Source: Flectonema sp. DT1601 | Taxonomy: Eukaryota; Euglenozoa; Diplonemea; Diplonemida; Diplonemidae | Reading direction: 5' to 3' | DNA length: 64,000 nucleotides | Assembly (NCBI GenBank): GCA_964019425.1 | Contig: OZ025810.1 | Location: 248,001-312,000, forward strand | Shown here: in pieces, positions 41,201 to 49,567 of the stretch | Numbering within the stretch: the stretch's first letter is position 1 | How the letters are laid out: each line of letters begins with the position of its first letter | Program-made: the position numbers and the translations under genes | The notes under the pieces: model-generated | What the model saw: the letters and a program-made list of their open reading frames with translations, nothing else | Databases searched by the model: none | What the model was told of the DNA's origin: nothing

Positions 41201-44200
41201 TCAACGACACAATTCTCGTATGGACAAGTAGGAGGCTGCGGTGGCTGCGGTGGCTGTGGTGGCTGTGGAGGCTGTGGAGGATGTGGATCACACGGATCTA
41301 CTACACCAACAGGGCAGAAATTCAGCGTATTGACTTTGAAGACAGGAACAAACATGTCAGGATGCATCATCATATGTTCAACTATCACATCTTCAGATAA
41401 TTTATCATCAGACTTTAATTGATGATCCTCATCCATTGGCATCTCCTTCTTCAATAGTTCATAAGTTCCAATAATAGGAATGAAGAACACAGATTCCATT
41501 GATTCTTCGAAGTTTCCCTTATCACCACCCAAGGAGTTGCTGCCACTTCCAATTCCACTACCCATTTGTTCAGATTTGTGGTCCGATTTCTCAGGAAATG
41601 CTTTCTCATTACCACTCATGTGCTCCATGTGTTCGGCATTCATGTCCATTGACTCGGATCCGCTGTGATCTTGACCGTGCATTGACGGGACCTTGTACAA
41701 AGGTACGTAGAGTTGAGGCATGTGCACGTCGATGTGCACGTTGTGGGCATCTTCATTCTTCGGCTCGTCGGACTTTTGGAATGCAACAACAGGAACGCAG
41801 TAATTTGGTAGGCTTTTCTCTACATCCGGATGAGACATGTCTTCAGATGCAGCGTCTTTCGGACTCTCATCATGTGGAGCCTCTTCTCCCGGCTTCTTAT
41901 CATGCGGCATCTCACGAACAGGGAACGGCAAGACAGGAAGGAAGAAAGGAGGTTCGTTCATGTTGTACACGAGACTATCTTCCGAATTCTTGTAGTCGGT
42001 GCTGCCACTCATTTTGTCATCATTAGATGCGTCAACTTCCGACATGCGATGAGGACCTTCCAAAAGTAACTCAGGGTAGCTGAGGACAGGAATGAAATAC
42101 TTCTCCAAAAACATTTCACTCCCGTGTTCACCTCCTGGAAATTTGTGGTCGGCCGGCTCTCCGTTATCAGCTTTCTGGTCGGATGGCTCACTTCCTGAAT
42201 TCGAATGGCCCGCTTCGTGCTTCATCTCTCCCATCGGATGATCATCAGAACTACTTTCCTTCATGTGAGTGAAAGGCAAGACAGGAATGTAAAAGACACG
42301 CTTGTCCATTGGCATTTCATCCAAGTGGTCAGCTGGTTCGTAGCCGTGCTTAGCTTCAACCTCCATCTGGATTTCGAGAACAGGGATGAAGAATTTCGGC
42401 TTCTTCATGGTCGGCACTGACCCATCCTTCTCTTCAACTACAGTCTCAGGCTTCTCTGAAGTCTTTTCTTCATGTTGCACTTCTTCAAATGGAATAACAG
42501 GAATGAAGTATTTCGACATGTCCATTCCATTAATTGGAGGCATGCCAACAGATGGACCTTCGTTGTTGTGCTTGGCCTTCTCCATGTCAGGGTGCGGGTA
42601 GATTGGAATGTAGAACAACGGGCGTCTCTCTTGCTCTCTCATGTATTCCATTCTCTTGTAACTTCCATCCATCTCAGGGTGGTCCATCTTGTAACCCATT
42701 CCACTGTGACTATCATCACCTTCCTTCATTCCAGAATGATCCATCTTGTAACCCATTTCACTGTGACTATCATCACCTTCCTTCATCCCAGAATGGTCCA
42801 TCTTGTAACCCATTTCACTGTGACTATCATCACCTTCCTTCATCCCAGAATGGTCCATCTTGTAACCCATTCCACTGTGACTATCATCACCTTCCTTCAT
42901 TCCAGAATGGTCCATCTTGTAACCCATTCCACTGTGACTATCATCACCTTCCTTCATTCCAGAATGGTCCATCTTGTAACCCATTTCACTGTGACTATCA
43001 TCACCTTCCTTCATTCCAGAATGGTCCATCTTGTAACCCATTCCGCTGTGACTATCATCACCTTCCTTCATTCCAGAATGGTCCATCTTGTAACCCATTC
43101 CACTGTGACTATCATCACCTTCCTTCATTCCAGAATGGTCCATCTTGTAACCCATTTCACTGTGACTATCATCACCTTCCTTCATTCCAGAATGGTCCAT
43201 CTTGTAACCCATTCCACTGTGACTATCATCACCTTCCTTCATCCCAGAGTGGTCCATCTTGTAACCCATTCCACTGTGACTATCATCACCTTCCTTCATC
43301 CCAGAGTGGTCCATTCCGTAGTGAATATCTTCCGTCGGGAATGGTGAAATAGGAAGATAGAACTTCGGATACTCTCCACCCATCTTCGGCATGCCGTAGT
43401 GTTCCTTCTCCTCGTCAGTCATCTCAGGCATAGGAAGAGGTCCCTTACCGTCGTGCATAGTGCGTCCATTGTCATCCGGTGTGTGTTCAGCAGGGAACTG
43501 GTAAACAGGGATGTGGAATTCAGGAGCTTCAATGTGACCCTCTGCTTTGTCTTTACCGAAGCTGAAGCTCATTGGGGGTGCTGATAACTCACCGTATGAT
43601 TCTTCTCCCCAACTCTTATCGCCGAATAATCTACTGAGCTGCTCAAGAATGATAGGATAAGGATCAACGACACAATTCTCGTATGGACAAGTAGGAGGCT
43701 GCGGTGGCTGTGGTGGCTGTGGTGTCTGTGGAGGCTGTGGAGGATGTGGATCACACGGATCTACTACACCAACAGGGCAGAAATTCAGCGTATTGACTTT
43801 GAAGACAGGAACAAACATGTCAGGATGCATCATCATATGTTCAACTATCACACCTTCAGATAATTTATCATCAGACTTTAATTGATGATCCTCATCCATT
43901 GGCATCTCCTTCTTCAATAGTTCATAAGTTCCAATAACAGGAATGAAGAACATAGATTCCATTGATTCTTCGAAGTTTCCCTTATCACCACCCAAGGAGT
44001 TGCTGCCACTTCCAATTCCACTACCCATTTGTTCAGATTTGTGGTCCGATTTCTCAGGAATTGCTTTCTCATTACCACTCATGTGCTCCATGTGTTCGGC
44101 ATTCATGTCCATTGACTCGGATCCCCTGTGATCTTGACCGTGCATTGACGGGACCTTGTACAAAGGTACGTAGAGTTGAGGCATGTGCACGTCGATGTGC

Positions 44201-47200
44201 ACGTTGTGTGCATCTTCATTCTTCGGCTCGTCGGACTTTTGGAATGCAACAACAGGAACGCAGTAATTTGGTAGGCTTTTCTCTACAACCGGATGAGACA
44301 TGTCTTCAGATGCAGCGTCTTTCGGACTCTCATCATGTGGAGCCTCTTCTCCCGGCTTCTTATCATGCGGCATCTCACGAACAGGGAACGGCAAGACAGG
44401 AAGGAAGAAAGGAGGTTCGTTCATGTTGTACACGAGACTATCTTCCGAATTCTTGTACTCAGTGCTGCCACTCATTTTGTCATCATTAGATGCGTCAACT
44501 TCCGACATGCGATGAGGACCTTCCAAAAGTAACTCAGGGTAGCTGAGGACAGGAATGAAATACTTCTCCAAAAACATTTCACTCCCGTGTTCACCTCCTG
44601 GAAATTTGTGGTCGGCCGGCTCTCCGTTATCAGCTTTCTGGTCGGATGGCTCACTTCCTGAATTCGAATGGCCCGCTTCGTGCTTCATCTCTCCAATCGG
44701 ATGATCATCAGAACTACTTTCCTTCATGTGAGTGAAAGGCAAGACAGGAATGTAAAAGACACGCTTGTCCATTGGCATTTCATCCAAGTGGTCAGCAGGT
44801 TCGTCGCCGTGCTTAGCTTCAACCTCCATCTGGATTTCGAGAACAGGGATGAAGAATTTCGGCTTCTTCATGGTCGGCACTGACCCATCCTTCTCTTCAA
44901 CTACAGTCTCAGGCTTCTCTGAAGTCTTTTCTTCATGTTGCACTTCTTCAAATGGAATAACAGGAATGAAGTATTTCGACATGTCCATTCCATTAATTGG
45001 AGGCATGCCAACAGATGGACCTTCGTTGTTGTGCTTGGCCTTCTCCATGTCAGGGTGCGGGTAGATTGGAATGTAGAACAACGGGCGTCTCTCTTGCTCT
45101 CTCATGTATTCCATTCTCTTGTAAATTCCATCCTCAGGGTGGCCCATCTTGTAACCCATTCCACTGTGACTATCATCACCTTCCTTCATCCCAGAGTGGT
45201 CCATCTTGTAACCCATTCCACTGTGACTATCATCACCTTCCTTCATCCCAGAATGGTCCATCTTGTAACCCATGCCACTGTGACTATCATCACCTTCCTT
45301 CATTCCAGAGTGGTCCATCTTGTAACCCATGCCACTGTGACTATCATCACCTTCCTTCATCCCAGAGTGGTCCATTCCGTAGTGAATATCTTCCGTCGGG
45401 AATGGTGAAATAGGAAGATAGAACTTCGGATACTCTCCACCCATCTTCGGCATGCCGTAGTGTTCCTTCTCCTCGTCAGTCATCTCAGGCATAGGAAGAG
45501 GTCCCTTACCGTCGTGCATAGTGCGTCCATTGTCATCCGGTGTGTGTTCAGCAGGGAATTGGTAAACAGGGATGTGGAATTCAGGAGCTTCAATGTGACC
45601 CTCTGCTTTGTCTTTACCGAAGCTGAAGCTCATTGGGGATGCTGATAACTCACCGTATGATTCTTCTCCCCAACTCTTATCGCCGAATAATCTACTGAGC
45701 TGCTCAAGAATGATAGGATAAGGATCAACGACACAATTTTCGTATAGACAAGTAGGAGGCTGCGGTGGCTGTGTTGGCTGTGGGGACTGTGGAGGCTGCG
45801 GAGGCTGTGTTGGCTGTGGAGACTGCGGAGGCTGTGGTGGCTGAGGTTCACAAGGTTGCTCTCCTGCAAGACAAAAGTCGACACTTTGAACTGTGAAGAC
45901 GGGAACAAACAATGATGGCTTCCTTAATATCTCATCATAGGATTCCCGTGAAGGTGAAAGTTCGGACTCACCTGATTGAGCATTGTTTATCAAAGAATTA
46001 CCATGAAGAACAGGAATGAAGAATAAAGAATCGAAAACTACTTGTGTAGGCTTGTATTCAGTTTGCGACCTGCTTTCAGAATAATAGCTGCTGTCAGAAC
46101 TACTGCTTCCGTCTGGTATAAGTACTGACTGGAACTTAAGTACAACAACGTGGAGCGGTGGCAATTCCGAATCCGTCTCTTTAGATTCCTCACTAAATGG
46201 GTGAACTGGAATGAAGAACTCTGATAGTAACTTGTAATCTGGAACGTGGTTGTCATCTTTTGAATGATCTTCTGGTCCATCAACTGGGCCATCAGCAGGG
46301 GAACCATCTGATGGTTTTCCTCCAGACGGCATCGTATGGATATCAGGAAACGGAAATGCTGGAAGATAAAATGGTGGCTGACTCATGTGAAATGAGAATC
46401 GTTTGTTAATGCTGTCTGAGTTACTATACTTAGAATGATGTGGAAGTACAGGGATAAAGTAGTTCTCGAGTGCAAGGTCTTCAATCTTCTTGTTGGTTGG
46501 CTCTCCGTCTTCATCTTTCTGGTCGGATGGCTCACTTCCTGAATTCGAATGGCCCGCTTCGTGCTTCATCTCTCCCATCGGATGATCATCAGAACTACTT
46601 TCCTTCATGTGAGTGAAAGGCAAGACAGGAATGTAAAAGACACGCTTGTCCATTGGCATTTCATCCAAGTGGTCAGCAGGTTCGTCGCCGTGCTTAGCTT
46701 CAACCTCCATCTGGATTTCGAGAACAGGGATGAAGAACTTCGGCTTCTTCATGGTCGGCACTGACCCATCCTTCTCTTCAACTACAGTCTCAGGCTTCTC
46801 TGAAGTCTTTTCTTCATGTTGCACTTCTTCAAATGGAATAACAGGAATGAAGTATTTCGACATGTCCATTCCATTAATTGGAGGCATGCCAACAGATGGA
46901 CCTTCGTTGTTGTGCTTGGCCTTCTCCATGTCAGGGTGCGGGTAGATTGGAATGTAGAACAACGGGCGTCTCTCTTGCTCTCTCATGTATTCCATTCTCT
47001 TGTAACTTCCATCCATCTCAGGGTGGCCCATCTTGGAATCCATTCCTTCAGAGTGGCCCATCTTGGAATCCATTCCATGGTGATCATGATGACCCATCCC
47101 GTGGTGACTATCCTCCGTCGGGAATGGTGAAATAGGAAGATAGAACTTCGGATACTCTCCACCCATCTTCGGCATGCCGTAGTGTTCCTTCTCCTCGTCA

Positions 47201-49266
47201 GTCATCTCAGGCATAGGAAGAGGTCCCTTACCGTCGTGCATAGTGCGTCCATTGTCATCCAGTTTGTGTTCAGCAGGGAACTGGTAAACAGGGATTTGGA
47301 ACTCCGGCACGTCAGCCTCTTCAATCCTCTCCGTGTGGAACGATGGCTCAGGATGCGCTTCCGGTTGCAACTTACGGTCGCCGAACATGTGATGAAGTTG
47401 CTCCAGCATTACATGGTAAGGATTCACAACACAATGACGGCATGGCTGAGGCACATCACAAGGCTTAACATATGGTTGACAAACAGGACTACTCACTTTA
47501 AATACTGGAACAAACATTGGAGGCAGCATGGGATGTTCATAATGATCATGCAAGTAGTCAGGCTTGTCTGCAGGTGAGTCATTCGGTGCGTCGTCGTTGT
47601 TGGAGTGTTCGCTAAAATCCGAGTCTGAAGGACTCATCGTCGCTAATTTATTAAAAGGAAGAACAGAAATATAAAACATAGATTCAAGTGAATCGAGCGC
47701 CTTGGCTTCTCCGTGTTTTTCTTCAGCCGACTTCGAATGATCGTTTTCCATTGAAGGAAGCTTTAGAACGGAAACGTGCAGAGGTGGGAACTCATGGTGA
47801 TCACTTTCACCACTGAATTCGAAGTGGTGAACTGGAACGAAGAATCCGACCAAATGCTCATCAGAATCCTCATCCATCGGTGATGAATCTTCCGGAGCCT
47901 TGTCATGTGGTCTACTGCTCTCTGGCATTTCGTGGACAGGAAATGGAAGGACAGGAAGAAAGAATTGAGGCTGACGCATGTTGTAAACAGGAACTTCATA
48001 ACTTTCATCATCTGGGGTACTATCAACTGGAGTGCTGTCTGATGGAACATCTCTGTCATGTTCTGGATGCGGTCTATCTTCTGAAGGGTACGGAAGAACA
48101 GGAATGAAATACTTCTCTAAAAACATTTCACTCCCGTGTTCACCTCCTGGAAATTTGTGGTCGGCTGGCTCTCCGTTATCAGCTTTCTGGTCGGATGGCT
48201 CACTTCCTGAATTCGAATGGCCCGCTTCGTGCTTCATCTCTCCCATCGGATGATCATCAGAACTACTTTCCTTCATGTGAGTGAAAGGCAAGACAGGAAT
48301 GTAAAAGACACGCTTGTCCATTGGCATATCATCCAAGTGGTCAGCAGGTTCGTCGCCGTGCTTAGCTTCAACCTCCATCTGGATTTCGAGAACAGGGATG
48401 AAGAACTTCGGCTTCTTCATGGTCGGCACTGACCCATCCTTCTCTTCAACTACAGTCTCAGGCTTCTCTGAAGTCTTTTCTTCATGTTGCACTTCTTCAA
48501 ATGGAATAACAGGAATGAAGTATTTCGACATGTCCATTCCATTAATTGGAGGCATGCCAACAGATGGACCTTCGTTGTTGTGCTTGGCCTTCTCCATGTC
48601 AGGGTGCGGGTAGATTGGAATGTAGAACAACGGGCGTCTCTCTTGCTCTCTCATGTATTCCATTCTCTTGTAACTTCCATCCATCTCAGGGTGGCCCATC
48701 TTGGAATCCATTCCTTCAGAGTGGCCCATCTTGGAATCCATTCCATGGTGATCATGATGACCCATCCCGTGGTGACTATCCTCCGTCGGGAATGGTGAAA
48801 TAGGAAGATAGAACTTCGGATACTCTCCACCCATCTTCGGCATGCCGTAGTGTTCCTTCTCCTCGTCAGTCATCTCAGGCATAGGAAGAGGTCCCTTACC
48901 GTCGTGCATAGTGCGTCCATTGTCATCCGGTTTGTGTTCAGCAGGGAACTGGTAAACAGGGATGTGGAATTCAGGAGCTTCAATGTGACCCTCTGCTTTG
49001 TCTTTACTGAAAGTGAAACTCATAGGAGAGTATGGTCCGTCAGGCAGGTGATCACCCATCTTGCTGCTACTAAACATTTGATGAAGTTGCTCGAGTACAA
49101 CAGGGTAAGGATCCGGTGTACATATCTCACATGGTTTGATATCAAAATGATCTTCACCTTCACTAAATGTGTGGTGGCTGCTTAACATCTCTGGACCCTC
49201 AACATGGATCCCATCAATTATCAAAGCAAGTGATAATAGTGAAATAACTCGTTGGAAACGCCGCAT
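35206..49266 (-). CDS. Giant modular surface protein A, 4,686 aa
   Basis: One uninterrupted frame of 14 kb. It opens on a signal peptide (MRRFQRVISLLSLALIIDG) and ends in a Cys-containing juxtamembrane domain, one transmembrane helix (ILIATLVSGFGLIVISVLVY) and a 30-residue acidic tail, so it is a type I surface protein. The ectodomain has six modules. Each starts with a Cys-pair head (CxxC..PYP..LEQL..(L/M)F) at about 49,100, 47,420, 45,720, 43,655, 41,195 and 38,495, followed by about 12 copies of [FY]-x-[IVL]-P-[VIL]-x-x-[FYH] (KYFIPVIPF, VFYIPVLPF, PPFFLPVLPF) separated by acidic, probably disordered linkers. Modules 3-6 are nearly identical. Four carry 19-residue Met/His repeats (4, 11, 15 and 5 copies), and modules are joined by PPQ-rich linkers. 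A stalk of about 39 PTAV units precedes the juxtamembrane domain. Possible roles are adhesion, coat formation or metal binding. No known family recognised. Confidence 0.9.
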   Translation of the reverse strand: MRRFQRVISLLSLALIIDGIHVEGPEMLSSHHTFSEGEDHFDIKPCEICTPDPYPVVLEQLHQMFSSSKMGDHLPDGPYSPMSFTFSKDKAEGHIEAPEFHIPVYQFPAEHKPDDNGRTMHDGKGPLPMPEMTDEEKEHYGMPKMGGEYPKFYLPISPFPTEDSHHGMGHHDHHGMDSKMGHSEGMDSKMGHPEMDGSYKRMEYMREQERRPLFYIPIYPHPDMEKAKHNNEGPSVGMPPINGMDMSKYFIPVIPFEEVQHEEKTSEKPETVVEEKDGSVPTMKKPKFFIPVLEIQMEVEAKHGDEPADHLDDMPMDKRVFYIPVLPFTHMKESSSDDHPMGEMKHEAGHSNSGSEPSDQKADNGEPADHKFPGGEHGSEMFLEKYFIPVLPYPSEDRPHPEHDRDVPSDSTPVDSTPDDESYEVPVYNMRQPQFFLPVLPFPVHEMPESSRPHDKAPEDSSPMDEDSDEHLVGFFVPVHHFEFSGESDHHEFPPLHVSVLKLPSMENDHSKSAEEKHGEAKALDSLESMFYISVLPFNKLATMSPSDSDFSEHSNNDDAPNDSPADKPDYLHDHYEHPMLPPMFVPVFKVSSPVCQPYVKPCDVPQPCRHCVVNPYHVMLEQLHHMFGDRKLQPEAHPEPSFHTERIEEADVPEFQIPVYQFPAEHKLDDNGRTMHDGKGPLPMPEMTDEEKEHYGMPKMGGEYPKFYLPISPFPTEDSHHGMGHHDHHGMDSKMGHSEGMDSKMGHPEMDGSYKRMEYMREQERRPLFYIPIYPHPDMEKAKHNNEGPSVGMPPINGMDMSKYFIPVIPFEEVQHEEKTSEKPETVVEEKDGSVPTMKKPKFFIPVLEIQMEVEAKHGDEPADHLDEMPMDKRVFYIPVLPFTHMKESSSDDHPMGEMKHEAGHSNSGSEPSDQKDEDGEPTNKKIEDLALENYFIPVLPHHSKYSNSDSINKRFSFHMSQPPFYLPAFPFPDIHTMPSGGKPSDGSPADGPVDGPEDHSKDDNHVPDYKLLSEFFIPVHPFSEESKETDSELPPLHVVVLKFQSVLIPDGSSSSDSSYYSESRSQTEYKPTQVVFDSLFFIPVLHGNSLINNAQSGESELSPSRESYDEILRKPSLFVPVFTVQSVDFCLAGEQPCEPQPPQPPQSPQPTQPPQPPQSPQPTQPPQPPTCLYENCVVDPYPIILEQLSRLFGDKSWGEESYGELSASPMSFSFGKDKAEGHIEAPEFHIPVYQFPAEHTPDDNGRTMHDGKGPLPMPEMTDEEKEHYGMPKMGGEYPKFYLPISPFPTEDIHYGMDHSGMKEGDDSHSGMGYKMDHSGMKEGDDSHSGMGYKMDHSGMKEGDDSHSGMGYKMDHSGMKEGDDSHSGMGYKMGHPEDGIYKRMEYMREQERRPLFYIPIYPHPDMEKAKHNNEGPSVGMPPINGMDMSKYFIPVIPFEEVQHEEKTSEKPETVVEEKDGSVPTMKKPKFFIPVLEIQMEVEAKHGDEPADHLDEMPMDKRVFYIPVLPFTHMKESSSDDHPIGEMKHEAGHSNSGSEPSDQKADNGEPADHKFPGGEHGSEMFLEKYFIPVLSYPELLLEGPHRMSEVDASNDDKMSGSTEYKNSEDSLVYNMNEPPFFLPVLPFPVREMPHDKKPGEEAPHDESPKDAASEDMSHPVVEKSLPNYCVPVVAFQKSDEPKNEDAHNVHIDVHMPQLYVPLYKVPSMHGQDHRGSESMDMNAEHMEHMSGNEKAIPEKSDHKSEQMGSGIGSGSNSLGGDKGNFEESMESMFFIPVIGTYELLKKEMPMDEDHQLKSDDKLSEGVIVEHMMMHPDMFVPVFKVNTLNFCPVGVVDPCDPHPPQPPQTPQPPQPPQPPTCPYENCVVDPYPIILEQLSRLFGDKSWGEESYGELSAPPMSFSFGKDKAEGHIEAPEFHIPVYQFPAEHTPDDNGRTMHDGKGPLPMPEMTDEEKEHYGMPKMGGEYPKFYLPISPFPTEDIHYGMDHSGMKEGDDSHSGMGYKMDHSGMKEGDDSHSGMGYKMDHSGMKEGDDSHSEMGYKMDHSGMKEGDDSHSGMGYKMDHSGMKEGDDSHSGMGYKMDHSGMKEGDDSHSEMGYKMDHSGMKEGDDSHSGMGYKMDHSGMKEGDDSHSGMGYKMDHSGMKEGDDSHSEMGYKMDHSGMKEGDDSHSEMGYKMDHSGMKEGDDSHSGMGYKMDHPEMDGSYKRMEYMREQERRPLFYIPIYPHPDMEKAKHNNEGPSVGMPPINGMDMSKYFIPVIPFEEVQHEEKTSEKPETVVEEKDGSVPTMKKPKFFIPVLEIQMEVEAKHGYEPADHLDEMPMDKRVFYIPVLPFTHMKESSSDDHPMGEMKHEAGHSNSGSEPSDQKADNGEPADHKFPGGEHGSEMFLEKYFIPVLSYPELLLEGPHRMSEVDASNDDKMSGSTDYKNSEDSLVYNMNEPPFFLPVLPFPVREMPHDKKPGEEAPHDESPKDAASEDMSHPDVEKSLPNYCVPVVAFQKSDEPKNEDAHNVHIDVHMPQLYVPLYKVPSMHGQDHSGSESMDMNAEHMEHMSGNEKAFPEKSDHKSEQMGSGIGSGSNSLGGDKGNFEESMESVFFIPIIGTYELLKKEMPMDEDHQLKSDDKLSEDVIVEHMMMHPDMFVPVFKVNTLNFCPVGVVDPCDPHPPQPPQPPQPPQPPQPPTCPYENCVVDPYPIILEQLSRLFGDKSWGEESYGELSASPMSFSFGKDKAEGHIEAPEFHIPVYQFPAEHTPDDNGRTMHDGKGPLPMPEMTDEEKEHYGMPKMGGEYPKFYLPISPFPTEDIHYGMDHSGMKEGDDSHSGMGYKMDHSGMKEGDDSHSGMGYKMDHSGMKEGDDSHSEMGYKMDHSGMKEGDDSHSGMGYKMDHSGMKEGDDSHSGMGYKMDHSGMKEGDDSHSGMGYKMDHSGMKEGDDSHSGMGYKMDHSGMKEGDDSHSEMGYKMDHSGMKEGDDSHSGMGYKMDHSGMMEGDDSHSEMGYKMDHSGMKEGDDSHSGMGYKMDHSGMKEGDDSHSEMGYKMDHSGMKEGDDSHSGMGYKMDHSGMMEGDDSHSEMGYKMDHSGMKEGDDSHSGMGYKMDHPEMDGSYKRMEYMREQERRPLFYIPIYPHPDMEKAKHNNEGPSVGMPPINGMDMSKYFIPVIPFEEVQHEEKTSEKPETVVEEKDGSVPTMKKPKFFIPVLEIQMEVEAKHGYEPADHLDEMPMDKRVFYIPVLPFTHMKESSSDDHPMGEMKHEAGHSNSGSEPSDQKADNGEPADHKFPGGEHGSEMFLEKYFIPVLSYPELLLEGPHRMSEVDASNDDKMSGSTDYKNSEDSLVYNMNEPPFFLPVLPFPVREMPHDKKPGEEAPHDESPKDAASEDMSHPDVEKSLPNYCVPVVAFQKSDEPKNEDAHNVHIDVHMPQLYVPLYKVPSMHGQDHRGSESMDMNAEHMEHMSGNEKAIPEKSDHKSEQMGSGIGSGSNSLGGDKGNFEESMESVFFIPIIGTYELLKKEMPMDEDHQLKSDDKLSEDVIVEHMMMHPDMFVPVFKVNTLNFCPVGVVDPCDPHPPQPPQPPQPPQTPQPPQPPACPYENCVVDPYPIILEQLSRLFGDKSWGEESYGELSAPPMSFSFGKDKAEGHIEAPEFHIPVYQFPAEHTPDDNGRTMHDGKGPLPMPEMTDEEKEHYGMPKMGGEYPKFYLPISPFPTEDIHYGMDHSGMKEGDDSHSGMGYKMDHSGMKEGDDSHSGMGYKMDHSGMKEGDDSHSGMGYKMDHSGMKEGDDSHSGMGYKMDHSGMKEGDDSHSEMGYKMGHSEMDGSYKRMEYMREQERRPLFYIPIYPHPDMEKAKHSNEGPSVGMPPINGMDMSKYFIPVIPFEEVQHEEKTSEKPETVVEEKDGSVPTMKKPKFFIPVLDIQMEVEAKHGDEPADHLDEMPMDKHVFYIPVLPFTHMKESSSDDHPIGEMKHEAGHSNSRSEPSDQKADNGEPADHKFPGGEHGSEMFLEKYFIPVLSYPELLLEGPHRMSEVDASNDDKMSGSTDYKNSEDSLVYNMNEPPFFLPVLPFPVREMPHDKKPGEEAPHDESPKDAASEDMSHPDVEKSLPNYCVPVVAFQKSDEPKNEDAHNVHIDVHMPQLYVPLYKVPSMHGQDHSGSESMDMNAEHMERMSGNEKAIPEKSARHLKQADESSEHSHAMREIHVVWESVFFMPVVETQMLMKSHMTAVEKSSAHSDVDHLIIELVEMIVPVLKVESFDFCPAGTKFGESPCNDNSDSSSDSDSDSNMNDSPNDSPVEEYSPIDVSTPSDDTTPLDTPLDDSPVDETVIPTASPSAVPTAVPTAVPTAVPTAVPTAVPTAVPTAVPTAVPTAVPTAVPTAVPTAVPTAVPTAVPTAVPTAVPTAVPTAVPTAVPTAVPTAVPTAVPTAVPTAVPTVVPTAVPTAVPTAVPTAVPTAVPTAVPTAVPTAVPTAVPTAVPTAVPTAVPTAVPGAPPSTDGQNVGMINFNIGTSQIQYGTISQRLKTAGGDNVQNIVVLFGCPVAACPSNACPNTLATRLAAGCVESNVMASRGVAVLQNSATVSHYILIVKTGADPQAIFDLIAAEVAKGSGGTFAGTGATSAGVVKVNALATPVPIVTKDNDSSCDDTCKILIATLVSGFGLIVISVLVYCCYCNKKADETDVENGKADQISNQGPDRDSIV
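35845..36310 (-). repeat. 12-bp repeats encoding the PTAV stalk of gene A
   Basis: About 39 units of a 12-bp repeat (plus strand GGCACAGCAGTA and variants) encode Pro-Thr-Ala-Val. Variation is almost wholly at third positions (GGCACAGCAGTA, GGTACAGCAGTT, GGCACGGCCGTC). The protein would be a rigid, probably O-glycosylated stalk next to the membrane. Confidence 0.95.
37866..38152 (-). repeat. 57-bp array, module 6 of gene A (5 copies)
   Basis: Five copies of a 57-bp unit encoding MDHSGMKEGDDSHSGMGYK. The 15th residue is Gly in four copies and Glu in one. Confidence 0.95.
38528..38592 (-). repeat. 9-bp repeats encoding a PPQ linker (gene A, modules 5/6)
   Basis: Tandem GGCTGTGGA/GGCTGTGGT units (plus strand) encode Pro-Pro-Gln repeats between modules. 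Similar linkers lie at about 41,228-41,286, 43,690-43,745 and 45,755-45,845, and in pseudogene B at about 52,520-52,555. Lengths differ between junctions. Confidence 0.9.
39984..40851 (-). repeat. 57-bp array, module 5 of gene A (15 copies)
   Basis: The longest array, with 15 copies of the same 19-residue unit. Gly/Glu alternate at residue 15, and two copies read MMEGDD for MKEGDD. Both of those variants are followed by Glu and sit 4 units apart, so a 4-unit block was duplicated. Confidence 0.95.
42674..43314 (-). repeat. 57-bp array, module 4 of gene A (11 copies)
   Basis: Eleven copies. In protein order residue 15 reads G,G,E,G,G,E,G,G,E,E,G, a period of three over most of the array, pointing to expansion by blocks of three units. 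Confidence 0.95.
45140..45375 (-). repeat. 57-bp array, module 3 of gene A (4 copies)
   Basis: Four copies, all Gly at residue 15. The following segment is shortened (GHPEDGIYKRM for GHPEMDGSYKRM of other modules). Confidence 0.95.
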
Positions 49267-49505
49267 ATTTATTTAGAAACTGATACATAATAGAAATGAG
49301 TAATTCCTTTGAACGAAATGACAATCAACTCCAAAAACAACAAATCATCATCTGGATATTTGTAATATTAAAACGAAAGAGATAAAAGCAGTAGTTAGAT
49401 TACGACTACAAGTAGCTACTTGAAAAAGTAATATTTCTCTTCAGCACTTTCTGCCATTTTTAGCGATTCTCTCTCCTCACGTTGACTCTCATACGTACTC
49501 TCATT
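49267..49505. promoter_or_regulatory. Upstream region of gene A (near-identical to that of gene C)
   Basis: About 240 nt upstream of the gene A start match the region upstream of gene C (58,392-58,630) with only a few differences, so both genes probably share the same promoter. The match includes the last 28 codons of the small gene at 58,541-58,927 and then breaks off at a T run, where the copied downstream flank begins. No specific promoter element can be named. Confidence 0.7.
49418..49505 (-). pseudogene. Truncated 3' end of the 58,541-58,927 gene
   Basis: A copy of the last 28 codons (ESTYESQREERESLKMAES..., stop) of the small gene beside gene C. The rest is missing, because the duplication breakpoint lies at about 49,505. 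Confidence 0.8.
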
Positions 49506-49567
49506 TTTTTTTTGGTAATTTTACTTATAATTTCTAAAAACAAGAAAAAGAGAAGAAAAAAAAGACC

